Assembly (NCBI GenBank): GCA_028710385.1
Contig: JAQTUC010000070.1
Coordinates: 1 to 7,538 of the forward strand
Source: Candidatus Omnitrophota bacterium
Lineage (GTDB): Bacteria; Omnitrophota; Gorgyraeia; Duberdicusellales; 4484-171
Direction of reading: 5' to 3'
DNA: 7,538 nt
Shown here: positions 1 through 5,932 of the stretch, in pieces
Numbering within the stretch: the first letter of the stretch is position 1
Layout of the letters: each line of letters starts with the position of its first letter
The notes under the pieces: model-generated
Database searches by the model: none
What the model saw: only the letters and a program-made list of their open reading frames with translations
What the model was told of the DNA's origin: nothing
Position numbers and translations under genes: made by a program

Positions 1-960
1 AGCAAGAAATTTACCAGTAACGAGCAGGTGCGCATAGTAATTGAAAGAATATTAGCGCCTCTTGGCAGGCGTATTGATGAAAGCGTTCCTTATGTGGATG
101 CCCGCCTTCCTGATGGCTCGCGTGTTAACGCAATCATTGCGCCTTTATCTTTAACAGGGCCCACACTTACAATCAGAAAATTTGCCCGTCAGCGCTGGAC
201 GATAGACGATTTAATAAACAGGTTTGCAAGCTTAACTCCTGATATGGCGCTTTTTCTTGAGGCTGCGGTTAAATCAAGGAAAAATATACTGGTCTCAGGC
301 GGAACAGGTTCCGGAAAAACAACGTTTTTAAACATACTTTCAGCTTGTATTCCGGAGCGTGAACGTATTGTTACAATTGAAGACTCCGCAGAACTTAAAC
401 TTAGCCAGACGCACTGGATAAGGCTTGAAGCCCGCCCGCCGAACATTGAAGGCAAAGGAGAAATTACAATAAGAGATTTATTCAGGAATACCCTCCGTAT
501 GAGGCCGGACAGAATACTCGTCGGTGAAGTAAGAGGAAGGGAAGTTTTGGACATGCTTCAGGCTATGAATACAGGCCACGACGGCTCAATGTCTACAATT
601 CACGCCAACTCAACTCATGACGTTTTAATAAGGCTTGATAGTATGATTCTTATGGCAGGAGTAGAATTGCCTATACGTGCCATCAGAGAGCAGGTTGCAT
701 CAGCTATCCACGTTATAGTCCAGACTGCGCGCTTATCTGACGGTTCCAGAAAAGTTACCGGAATTACCGAAGTTGTCGGAATGCTTGATGAAACCCACGT
801 TAATTTGCAGGATATATTCGTATACAGGCAGACCGGCGTTGACCAGGACGGTAACGTCATAGGTTATTTTACGCCGCTTGGCTACATACCTACTTTCTAT
901 GATGAAATAAGGGCAAGAGGCGTTGATTTATCAAGGGAAATATTTGTTCCTAAAGATTAA
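1..960 (+). CDS. CpaF/TadA-family pilus assembly ATPase, 5'-truncated by window edge
   Basis: Secretion-superfamily (GspE/VirB11-like) ATPase expected to act as a cytoplasmic hexamer powering type IVb (Tad) pilus assembly. The frame is open from base 1 and the codons before the GTG at 28 already read as CpaF sequence, so that GTG is internal and the true start lies upstream. Numbering from base 28: the CpaF-type stretch ARLPDGSRVNAI is at about 25-36, Walker A GGTGSGKT at 91-98, the Asp box TIEDSAEL at 116-123, Walker B RILVGEVRG at 162-170 with candidate catalytic E167, and the His box from G183-H184 to H192. All nucleotide-binding elements look intact. The gene ends with TAA at 958-960, one codon before the next ATPase gene and in the same frame. 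CpaF-family membership is firm. A tadA/cpaF symbol is not assigned because there are two paralogues here. Confidence 0.93.
   Translation, partial: SKKFTSNEQVRIVIERILAPLGRRIDESVPYVDARLPDGSRVNAIIAPLSLTGPTLTIRKFARQRWTIDDLINRFASLTPDMALFLEAAVKSRKNILVSGGTGSGKTTFLNILSACIPERERIVTIEDSAELKLSQTHWIRLEARPPNIEGKGEITIRDLFRNTLRMRPDRILVGEVRGREVLDMLQAMNTGHDGSMSTIHANSTHDVLIRLDSMILMAGVELPIRAIREQVASAIHVIVQTARLSDGSRKVTGITEVVGMLDETHVNLQDIFVYRQTGVDQDGNVIGYFTPLGYIPTFYDEIRARGVDLSREIFVPKD
496..536 (+). repeat. Near-identical DNA segment shared by the two ATPase genes, copy 1
   Basis: Bases 496-536 match 1570-1610 with only three differences (positions 516, 517 and 519), at an offset of 1074 bases, which is in frame. 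The segment encodes the strongly conserved RMRPDRI(L/I)VGEVRG around Walker B. Much of the rest of the two genes differs at the DNA level. Confidence 0.75.
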
Positions 961-963
961 ACT

Positions 964-2031
964 ATGGGATTAGGCGCAGATAAAATCAGGCAATTGCTTA
1001 AGGACCCTAAAATTACCGAAATTATGATAAACGGGTCCAAGGATACCTTTCTTGAAATAGGAGGTGTTAAGAGCAAGATTGAGTTAACCTTTACCGAAGA
1101 AGATATAAACGATATCATAGAAGAGTTTTACGCAAAAGCCGGAAAACCTATATCCTACTATAATCCCTTCGGTGACGTTGCCCTTCCGGATGGTTCACGT
1201 ATGAATCTTATAACCTATCCGCTTGCAAGGGTGGGCACCGCAATAACAATAAGAAAGTTTAACCGCAACCTTCACAGCCTGGATGACCTTATGAAAGAAG
1301 GCACTATGAATAAGAAGATGGCGGATTTTTTAATTGCCTGCATACACGGAAAAGTAAATGTGCTTTTTTCAGGCGCAACAGGAAGCGGAAAAACCACAAC
1401 AATGGAAATGCTTTCATACCATATTCCTGAGCAGGAACGCGTTGTGACCATTGAGGATACCGCGGAATTGATACTGCATCAGGAAAACCTTGTACCTATG
1501 GAAACGCGTGCACCGGATAAAGACGGAAAAGGGGAAGTAACGCTTCGCGATTTAATAAGAAACGCGCTTCGTATGAGGCCGGACAGAATTATAGTCGGTG
1601 AAGTAAGAGGCCCGGAAGCGCTTGATATGATACAGGCAATGTCAACAGGCCATCGTGGGACCCTCGCTGTTATTCACGCAAACAGCCCGCACGAAGTTAC
1701 CAGCCGTATGGAAACGCTTATTCTTTCCTCAGGCATAAAACTTCCGATTGAAGAAATAAGAAGAATGATAGGTAATACTCTTCACGTAATAGTACAGCAG
1801 GAGCGTTTTCCTGACGGCGTAAGGCGGATAACCCACATATCAGAGGCGCGCGGAGTTGAACGCGGAGAAGTGGCTCTTCAGGATTTGTTTATCTTTAGAA
1901 GAGAAGGAAGAACGCCGGATGGAAGAATAAAAGGAAAATTCAGGACAGTAATGAGAATGTATCCCCGCTTCTTTGCGGAATTTAACAGGTTGGGGCTTCT
2001 TGATGAGAAGATTTTCTCGGAAATGCCCTAA
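964..2031 (+). CDS. Second CpaF/TadA-family pilus assembly ATPase
   Basis: A 355-residue paralogue of the preceding ATPase, same family and expected role. Its N-terminus (DPKITEIMINGSKDTFLEIGG, read as D14 to G34) matches the CpaF N-terminal domain, so the start at ATG 964 is credible, but it lacks the longer N-terminal extension of typical CpaF proteins of about 450 residues. Walker A GATGSGKT is at 137-144, the Asp box TIEDTAEL at 162-169, Walker B RIIVGEVRG at 208-216 with E213, and the His box from G229-H230 to H238. It should therefore be catalytically competent. There is no clear Shine-Dalgarno before ATG 964 and the gap to the previous stop is 3 bases, so translation probably depends on coupling to the upstream gene. 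Two such motors side by side could form a mixed ring, serve different steps, or serve different pili. The sequence does not decide among these. Confidence 0.92.
   Translation: MGLGADKIRQLLKDPKITEIMINGSKDTFLEIGGVKSKIELTFTEEDINDIIEEFYAKAGKPISYYNPFGDVALPDGSRMNLITYPLARVGTAITIRKFNRNLHSLDDLMKEGTMNKKMADFLIACIHGKVNVLFSGATGSGKTTTMEMLSYHIPEQERVVTIEDTAELILHQENLVPMETRAPDKDGKGEVTLRDLIRNALRMRPDRIIVGEVRGPEALDMIQAMSTGHRGTLAVIHANSPHEVTSRMETLILSSGIKLPIEEIRRMIGNTLHVIVQQERFPDGVRRITHISEARGVERGEVALQDLFIFRREGRTPDGRIKGKFRTVMRMYPRFFAEFNRLGLLDEKIFSEMP
1570..1610 (+). repeat. Near-identical DNA segment shared by the two ATPase genes, copy 2
   Basis: Partner of the segment at 496-536, with 38 of 41 bases identical. It covers the Walker B region of the second ATPase. 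Strong protein constraint, an old tandem duplication, or local gene conversion could each explain it. Confidence 0.75.
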
Positions 2032-2083
2032 GCCATTGCCCGCCAGAGTGTTATACGAATATCAATTATCCCATACCAAATAA

Positions 2084-3493
2084 ATGAAAGCCGGCCTTAA
2101 AAACATTATTTTACGCGAAGCCAAAAAAAATCCTCATCTCGGCGTAAGAGATATTTCAAAGCTCCTCAAGGAAAAACACAAAATTGATGTTTCAAAAAGC
2201 GCTGTCTCTGTTGCGTTAAGATCAAAAGGCGTAAGCCTTGCCCGCGGCAGAAAAAAACACATTACTTTTTACCAGGGTAAAACAATACAGGATTGCGGGC
2301 TGCTGCTTTTAAAAGCAGTGGATTCCCAGATAGGCCTTTATGATATTTTGAAAGATGAGCTGCACGCATATTTCTCAAACCTGTCCGCGCAAGCCCTAAA
2401 GAAGTTTTTAATGATGTTTAGCTTCTCTGCTTACATAGGCGGCAAAATAGAAGAAAATCAAAAACGGCCCGGTTTCTTAAAGCTTTCAGAGTTGTTTTCT
2501 TATCCCGCCAGAAACGTAAAATATTTTTCCTCTCAGACAACAGACTATAAGCCTTCCATAAGCCTTGGAGAAGTAAAAGAGAGGATAAAACTTGTTTCAA
2601 CGATAAAATTTTATTTTCAAAACAATTCAACCGGATTTTGCGATGCAAAATTAACTACACTCTGGGACGGAGCCTGTAATATTGATGATTTTTTTATGCC
2701 TTTACATTACGTAAGAGAAAGGCTTAAAAAATTCATAAAAGATAAAACAGTTATTATAGGCTACACAAAAAGTTTTGATTATCTTTCAGCGCTTACTATA
2801 AAATTCATAGACGGCATATCTTCCGGTATAGAAAGGCTGGAACTTCTTGATGAGAAAGGGAAATTAATTGAAAAAATAGAATGCAGCCTGTCCAGCCCGG
2901 CTTTTGCAATAGGCTATTACCCAAGGATACTAAGCAAAGGCGCTTCGTTCTTGGAGAAAGAAAAAAGATTTAAAAGATTTTCGCTTAGCGAAGGGGAGAT
3001 TCTTTATATGCCTATGCTTACAAGGTTTTCGCAACTAAAAGGCCCCCAAGCTGTTATATTAAACAATATCCTTATAAAAACCAGAGAAAAGATGCTGCCG
3101 AACTGGGCGGTTTTAACCGATAAAAAAACAAATCTAAATTACCTTATTGAAAAATATATGTTTATCTGGCCGTATATGGAAAAATCATTCTTAAGCGATA
3201 TGAAGAGGATAGAAAACTTTTTTCTGGATAAGGGGCAAAAAAGAAACCTTATAAGGCACATACCCGATATTTTGAATTTTGAAAAAGAAGAAGATTACAG
3301 GCAAATTGCAGACATTCTCGCTGCGATTTTTAAGGAGCAGTTTAAGGAGCCGGATTTTAAAGGTAATGCCGGCCGATATACGGCGGGTAAGAATTTTTGT
3401 AAGATAGTAATAAAAAACCTGCCCCTGGAAACAAAGAAAGAGGTCAATAACGCCTGTCTTTATATAGGCGATAAAAGAGTATTTCTGGTTTAA
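2084..3493 (+). CDS. HTH protein with transposase-like body, function unknown
   Basis: A 469-residue protein that I do not recognise by name. An in-frame TAA at 2081-2083 directly precedes ATG 2084, so this is the earliest start. No good Shine-Dalgarno is visible. Residues about 17-50 (HLGVRDISKLLKEKHKIDV, then SKSAVSVALRSKGV) read as a DNA-binding helix-turn-helix, followed by a basic patch RGRKK at 54-58. Residues about 185-280 contain FCDAKLTTLWDG and a later AIGYYP. Residues about 342-379 (AVLTDKK ... LIEKYMFIWPYMEKSF ... MKRIENF) resemble the C-terminal Y-x-x-x-W-x-x-E-x-x-F helix of IS4/IS1634-type DDE transposases, with D187 and E366 as possible remnants of the catalytic triad. I cannot place a convincing middle Asp. 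No inverted repeats or target duplications are seen at its flanks. It may be a domesticated transposase acting as a DNA-binding factor, or a decayed element. The gap to the ATPase gene is 52 bases. Confidence 0.8.
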   Translation: MKAGLKNIILREAKKNPHLGVRDISKLLKEKHKIDVSKSAVSVALRSKGVSLARGRKKHITFYQGKTIQDCGLLLLKAVDSQIGLYDILKDELHAYFSNLSAQALKKFLMMFSFSAYIGGKIEENQKRPGFLKLSELFSYPARNVKYFSSQTTDYKPSISLGEVKERIKLVSTIKFYFQNNSTGFCDAKLTTLWDGACNIDDFFMPLHYVRERLKKFIKDKTVIIGYTKSFDYLSALTIKFIDGISSGIERLELLDEKGKLIEKIECSLSSPAFAIGYYPRILSKGASFLEKEKRFKRFSLSEGEILYMPMLTRFSQLKGPQAVILNNILIKTREKMLPNWAVLTDKKTNLNYLIEKYMFIWPYMEKSFLSDMKRIENFFLDKGQKRNLIRHIPDILNFEKEEDYRQIADILAAIFKEQFKEPDFKGNAGRYTAGKNFCKIVIKNLPLETKKEVNNACLYIGDKRVFLV

Positions 3494-3647
3494 ATCAAAA
3501 AAACCCCCGCCAAACAGTTAGAAAATTTTATTTTGCCGGTTGCGCGATTGATATATTACTTTAATATCGGTCAAAAACAGCCTTTGAAATGCTTGTATTT
3601 ATTGCTATTTTCTGCTGTAAGCGGTTTCAAAAATAATCAAAGCTGGC
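3494..3647 (+). other. Non-coding spacer upstream of the pilin promoter
   Basis: An AT-rich spacer between the HTH gene and the pilin promoter. The only structure seen is a weak imperfect hairpin, 3507-3514 against 3532-3539 (eight positions with one C·C mismatch, 17-base loop containing AAAATTTT). It has no following T-run, so it is not a convincing terminator. The short frame from 3533 runs through the riboswitch and is not a gene. Confidence 0.5.
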
Positions 3648-3677
3648 TTGTATTTTTGAGCGTAAATATGGTATACT
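3648..3677 (+). promoter_or_regulatory. Candidate sigma70-type promoter of the pilin operon, extended -10
   Basis: The -10 hexamer TATACT at 3672-3677 (5 of 6 to consensus) is preceded by TGG at 3669-3671, an extended -10 (TGn). A poor -35, TTGTAT, lies at 3648-3653 with an 18-base spacer. Transcription would start near 3684, a few bases before the riboswitch aptamer, which is where a leader promoter should be. The weak -35 fits dependence on the extended -10. Confidence 0.65.
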
Positions 3678-3690
3678 TGTGTGGTAAAGG

Positions 3691-3794
3691 AGGCGACGAA
3701 AAGGCAAGTCCCGGCGCAAAGTCGGGATGCGCAAAGCCACGGGTCCAATTTTAGTTTTTGATTTCCTGTTTTTTTAGGACAGCCGGGCTGCCGA
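3691..3794 (+). promoter_or_regulatory. GEMM-I cyclic di-GMP riboswitch aptamer
   Basis: The leader matches the GEMM-I (c-di-GMP-I) pattern in sequence and fold. A-rich AAAAGGCAAG at 3699-3708 corresponds to the conserved AAAGGCAAAC, and GCGCAAAGCCACGGG at 3729-3743 corresponds to ACGCAAAGCC plus the start of the second stem. Helices read by eye: an outer GGC 3692-3694 with GCC 3790-3792; GGC 3703-3705 with GCC 3736-3738; a P1 hairpin 3709-3715 with 3721-3727 (one G·U pair) closed by a GCAAA loop, equivalent to the GNRA loop; and a P2 stem CGG 3740-3742 with CCG 3783-3785 plus GTCC 3743-3746 with GGAC 3777-3780, separated by the conserved bulged AG at 3781-3782. The 3' block AGCCGGGCTGCCG fits the usual family ending. 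The two bases before CAA are G-G, which favours c-di-GMP over the cGAMP-selective variant. The 30-base P2 loop is T-rich and its tetraloop receptor is not clearly canonical. The ligand is inferred, not shown. Confidence 0.88.
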
Positions 3795-3832
3795 ACGTCT
3801 CTAAACGAGTCGGCAGTCCGGCTTTTTATTTT
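3781..3832 (+). terminator. Intrinsic terminator forming the riboswitch expression platform
   Basis: A 14-pair stem joins 3781-3794 to 3810-3823 with a single G·U pair (3787-3817). It is very GC-rich and is followed by TTTTTATTTT at 3823-3832. Its 5' arm contains the aptamer's P2 3' strand (3783-3785) and the outer-helix 3' strand (3790-3792), so aptamer and terminator cannot form together. Ligand-bound aptamer should therefore prevent termination, giving an ON switch for the pilin genes that begin 33 bases downstream. Confidence 0.88.
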
Positions 3833-3833
3833 G

Positions 3834-3858
3834 CCCGTGTTGCCGGCAGACAGGGAGG
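3834..3858 (+). promoter_or_regulatory. Strong Shine-Dalgarno of first pilin gene, inside a possible small hairpin
   Basis: AGGGAGG at 3852-3858 sits 6 bases before ATG 3865 and fixes that start. CCC 3834-3836 can pair with GGG 3853-3855, and TGT 3838-3840 with ACA 3850-3852, around a bulged G, which would partly mask the ribosome site. The ribosome site is firm. The hairpin is short and only a possibility. Confidence 0.6.
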
Positions 3859-3864
3859 AAAAGC

Positions 3865-4230
3865 ATGGAAAACAAAAAATTCAAAGTTGCGCAATCCATA
3901 ATTGAATATATCTGCGTAACCGCGGTTTTTGCAGGAGTATCCATGGCAGGATTTGCTTTATTTGTCCAGAATTCCGCTTTAAGTTACAGGGGCCAGGTGG
4001 CAACTTATCGTAATCCCGCCACCCTTGATGGTAACATCCTTAACGACGGAGTTTCAAACAGCGAATATGCTTGGCCTACTACCTGGGATGAGTCGCAGTC
4101 TAAATTTAACAATGAAGTGCCAAGCAGTTTTGTCAATAATCCGGACGCAAACAATTTGCCTGTACCAAATGACCCGGAATTAGATGCAAAAATAAGGGAG
4201 ATGCGTGATAAATATCCTACTGAAGACTAA
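3865..4230 (+). CDS. Class III-signal prepilin-like protein, 121 aa (pilin 1)
   Basis: First gene after the riboswitch. The short basic leader MENKKFKVA is followed by QSIIEY (Q10, E14, Y15), the expected prepilin peptidase site being A9|Q10, with Q at mature +1 and E at +5. A hydrophobic helix covers about residues 14-34 and includes C17. The exported tail of about 85 residues is polar, rich in Asn, Asp and Pro, with no disulfide pair. The E-Y pair matches Flp/type IVb pilins, and the leading Q-S matches archaeal class III signals. The last 26 bases overlap the next gene, suggesting translational coupling. It is longer than a typical Flp major pilin (50-70 residues), so a minor or tip subunit is plausible. 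Family is confident, exact role is not. Confidence 0.85.
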   Translation: MENKKFKVAQSIIEYICVTAVFAGVSMAGFALFVQNSALSYRGQVATYRNPATLDGNILNDGVSNSEYAWPTTWDESQSKFNNEVPSSFVNNPDANNLPVPNDPELDAKIREMRDKYPTED

Positions 4231-4390
4231 AATAAGGGGCCAGAGCATAATTGAATACGTATTGCTTATTCTGATTGTTTCAGCGGCGGTATCAGGAATG
4301 AGTATTTATGTTTCACGAATACTGGAAATAAGGCAGAGGCATTTAAACCAGGAGCTGAATGAATCTACCAGAGGCTCAGGGCAGATATAA
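4205..4390 (+). CDS. Short class III-signal prepilin, 61 aa (pilin 2)
   Basis: Starts at GTG 4205, inside the end of the previous gene and in another frame. AAGGGAG at 4194-4200 lies 4 bases upstream, a slightly short spacing. The ATG at 4201 belongs to the upstream gene's frame. Leader to G12, then QSIIEY at 13-18: the R-G-Q-S-I-I-E-Y block is the most archaeal-looking signal in the array. The hydrophobic helix spans about 17-36 and is followed by a charged helical tail (SRILEIRQRHLNQELNE at 37-53). The size fits Flp-type pilins. The 26-base overlap with pilin 1 implies coupled translation. Confidence 0.82.
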   Translation: MINILLKTKIRGQSIIEYVLLILIVSAAVSGMSIYVSRILEIRQRHLNQELNESTRGSGQI

Positions 4391-4394
4391 GGAG
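4389..4394 (+). promoter_or_regulatory. Ribosome site that fixes the start of pilin 3
   Basis: AAGGAG overlaps the stop codon of pilin 2 and lies 6 bases before ATG 4401. This supports 4401 over the in-frame ATG at 4359, which would add 14 unconvincing residues read from inside pilin 2. Confidence 0.75.
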
Positions 4395-4400
4395 AAAATT

Positions 4401-4784
4401 ATGATGGCCGAAGCTAAAAAAACTCCGATCAAAAAGACGCAAAGTATTTTAGAATACTTGATTGTTTTATCGGCTATTATTATTGTTATAGTGATAAATA
4501 CAATAGGTTTTAATACCGGAGTGCAAAATAGCTTGGGCTTGCAAAACAGCTTAAATTCTACGCAACAGGACGCCTCAAGTATTTTAAATAGCCCAAGCGC
4601 GCCCAATACCGTGACCAGGGAACCTTATTATACGCCGGCGCGTGACATCACAACCAATCCCAACAATACAGATGCTTACAATGGGCCGAATTATAACGGC
4701 GGATATAACTATAATGAGTGGGTTAACAATAATCCGGACAACGGAAATGTAAATCGTACAGGAAATACCATAACGACGAGGTAA
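4401..4784 (+). CDS. Class III-signal prepilin-like protein with Asn-rich tail, 127 aa (pilin 3)
   Basis: Leader of 13 residues (MMAEAKKTPIKKT), then QSILEY at 14-19 with E18 at +5. Residue -1 is Thr rather than the usual Ala or Gly, so processing efficiency may differ. The hydrophobic helix covers about 19-36. The tail is low in complexity and unusually rich in Asn, Tyr and Gly, particularly residues 86-122 (for example NGPNYNGGYNYNEW), which suggests a flexible or adhesive surface domain. There are no cysteines. It follows pilin 2 with the ribosome site overlapping that gene's stop. Likely a minor pilin or adhesin-like subunit, as inferred from composition only. Confidence 0.83.
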   Translation: MMAEAKKTPIKKTQSILEYLIVLSAIIIVIVINTIGFNTGVQNSLGLQNSLNSTQQDASSILNSPSAPNTVTREPYYTPARDITTNPNNTDAYNGPNYNGGYNYNEWVNNNPDNGNVNRTGNTITTR

Positions 4785-4792
4785 TAGTGATT

Positions 4793-4972
4793 ATGAGCAA
4801 CATAAATTTTATAATTAAGAGAAAAGCTCAAAGTTTCCTTGATTATTCAGCATTAATCGCTATTGTTATTTTTGCTTTGATAGCAATGTCAGGGTATGTT
4901 ATGAAATCTGTTAATGCACGGTTTGCTCATGTGTGGGCTGATCTTTATCATGTGGTAAACGGCGTAAGATAA
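4793..4972 (+). CDS. Short class III-signal prepilin with Asp at +5, 59 aa (pilin 4)
   Basis: Start ATG 4793 is chosen over an in-frame GTG at 4787. GAGGT at 4778-4782 is about 10 bases from the ATG and only 4 from the GTG, so this is open. Leader to A12, then QSFLDY at 13-18: the near-invariant Glu at +5 is Asp (D17). The hydrophobic helix covers about 18-35, and the short tail ends VNGVR with aromatic residues (F44, W48, Y52). Size is Flp-like. The tail MKSVNARF at 37-44 faintly resembles the K/R-R-x-x-Q block of the later pilins. Confidence 0.8.
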   Translation: MSNINFIIKRKAQSFLDYSALIAIVIFALIAMSGYVMKSVNARFAHVWADLYHVVNGVR

Positions 4973-4992
4973 ACAGGGGGAGGTGAATTTAA

Positions 4993-5178
4993 ATGGTAGT
5001 GAGAAAGGCTCAAAGTATACTTGAATACATCCTGGTTCTTTCGGCGATAGTAGCAGCAGTAGTCGCAGCCACCGGCCAAAACGGTGTTGTAACGAAGGCA
5101 GTAGACAAAATGTTTAATGAAGCCTCAGGGACCATTACTGACTCAGCTACAAGTTTCCGTACTAACGTAGGCAAATAA
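4993..5178 (+). CDS. Short class III-signal prepilin, 61 aa, candidate major subunit (pilin 5)
   Basis: Starts at ATG 4993 behind the strong ribosome site GGGGGAGGTG (4976-4985). The six-residue leader MVVRKA is followed by QSILEY at 7-12 (E11 at +5), a clean A6|Q7 cleavage site. A smooth Val/Ala-rich helix covers about 11-27, then comes a short amphipathic tail with many Ser and Thr. Length, short leader and very strong ribosome site are what one expects of an Flp-type major pilin, although pilins 6 and 7 also have strong sites. The major role is inferred. Confidence 0.85.
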   Translation: MVVRKAQSILEYILVLSAIVAAVVAATGQNGVVTKAVDKMFNEASGTITDSATSFRTNVGK

Positions 5179-5199
5179 GCTAAAGGGGGTGTAAACAAA

Positions 5200-5505
5200 A
5201 TGTTAAGTAAATTAAGAAAAGCGCAATCTACAGCAGAATACGCGATATTGCTTTCGCTTGTAGTTGCCGCAGCAATGGGCATACAAACCGAAGTAAAGCG
5301 CGCTATTCAGGCAAGAATTCACGATGCAGCAATGGCACTTTCAAACAACCAGGAATACGAACCTACAACAGGCACAAAAACAACTTTGACGCAAACACAG
5401 AATCGCGTAAAAACAGAAAATATGCTTGACGGCAATTCTAACGATGCCTGGATACAGACAACAGACCAGAGTACAGTTACCTGGAAGTCAAATGAAAACA
5501 AATAA
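5200..5505 (+). CDS. Class III-signal prepilin-like protein, 101 aa (pilin 6)
   Basis: ATG 5200 follows AAAGGGGGTG at 5182-5191. Leader MLSKLRKA, then QSTAEY at 9-14 (E13 at +5). The hydrophobic helix covers about 13-29, and the juxtamembrane block VKRAIQARI at 32-40 is shared with pilins 7 to 10 (K/R-R-x-x-Q). The tail is hydrophilic and Thr/Asn/Gln-rich (about residues 48-101), and its ENML at 73-76 is echoed by ENMF in pilin 7. No cysteines. It appears to be a close paralogue of pilin 7, 19 bases before which it ends. Confidence 0.85.
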   Translation: MLSKLRKAQSTAEYAILLSLVVAAAMGIQTEVKRAIQARIHDAAMALSNNQEYEPTTGTKTTLTQTQNRVKTENMLDGNSNDAWIQTTDQSTVTWKSNENK

Positions 5506-5508
5506 CTT

Positions 5509-5519
5509 AAAGGGAGGTG
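5509..5519 (+). promoter_or_regulatory. Ribosome site that fixes the GTG start of pilin 7
   Basis: AAAGGGAGGTG, nearly the full anti-Shine-Dalgarno complement, sits just after pilin 6 and 7 bases (from GGAGG) before GTG 5525. It sets the start there, not at ATG 5426, which lies inside pilin 6. Confidence 0.82.
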
Positions 5520-5524
5520 CTAAA

Positions 5525-5884
5525 GTGTTAACAAAACTTAGACAAGCGCAAAGCACATTGGAATACGCACTTCTTATAAGCGTTGTAGTAGGCGGGCTCC
5601 TTACAATGCAGAATTACTTAAAAAGAAGTGTGCAGGGAAGATTACGTGCGTCAGCCGATGAAATAGGCGAACAATATTCACCGGGCCAGACCTACAGACA
5701 GGAGAATATGTTCTCGCAGTTAACCGGAAACATGACCGAATCAACAACAAAGGGCTTTGATACGCAGACTGTGGTTAATATAGGCGGCATGAGCCAGTCG
5801 CAGAATGTAACGCAGAACATAAAATCCCTTGAAAGCGAAAAGTGGCCGACAAAACCTAGTGGGACAGTAGGCGGTGGAGTTTAA
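5525..5884 (+). CDS. Class III-signal prepilin-like protein, 119 aa, GTG start (pilin 7)
   Basis: The leader of 8 residues ends R-Q-A before QSTLEY at 9-14 (E13 at +5). The hydrophobic helix covers about 13-29, followed by the family block MQNYLKRSVQGRLRASADEI (28-47) and then GEQYSPGQT (48-56), which recurs with variation in pilins 8 and 9. The tail from about 57 to 119 is Ser/Thr/Gln/Asn-rich and ends in a Gly run. An upstream ATG at 5426 would make a 152-residue protein but would read through pilin 6 and place the signal far from the N-terminus, so it is rejected. This gene is the best representative of the expanded subfamily in this window. Confidence 0.87.
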   Translation: MLTKLRQAQSTLEYALLISVVVGGLLTMQNYLKRSVQGRLRASADEIGEQYSPGQTYRQENMFSQLTGNMTESTTKGFDTQTVVNIGGMSQSQNVTQNIKSLESEKWPTKPSGTVGGGV

Positions 5885-5932
5885 TTTAGCGTTTCATCAG
5901 GCATTTTTGCAGAAGAAGTGTATAATATTATT

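Noticed and set aside
189..554. Reverse-strand frame opposite the first ATPase
   Set aside because: The + strand encodes Walker A and Walker B motifs here. The reverse frame is incidental.
2032..2083. Promoter for the HTH gene
   Set aside because: TTATAC-like bases occur near 2051 but no matching -35 is evident, so I cannot separate this from chance in AT-rich DNA.
3507..3539. Imperfect hairpin after the HTH gene as a terminator
   Set aside because: It has a C·C mismatch, a long loop and no T-tract following the stem, too weak to call.
3699..3708. cGAMP-selective (GEMM-Ib) reading of the riboswitch
   Set aside because: The cGAMP variants typically replace a conserved ligand-contact G with A. 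Here both bases before CAA are G, favouring c-di-GMP. It is not excluded without binding data.
3533..3754. 73-codon frame on + strand starting with TTG
   Set aside because: It runs through the promoter and riboswitch aptamer, has no ribosome site and no recognisable protein features, and non-coding RNA explains the conserved bases better.
5426..5524. Upstream start extending pilin 7 by 33 codons
   Set aside because: It would read from inside pilin 6 and bury the signal sequence. The strong ribosome site at 5509-5519 points to GTG 5525.
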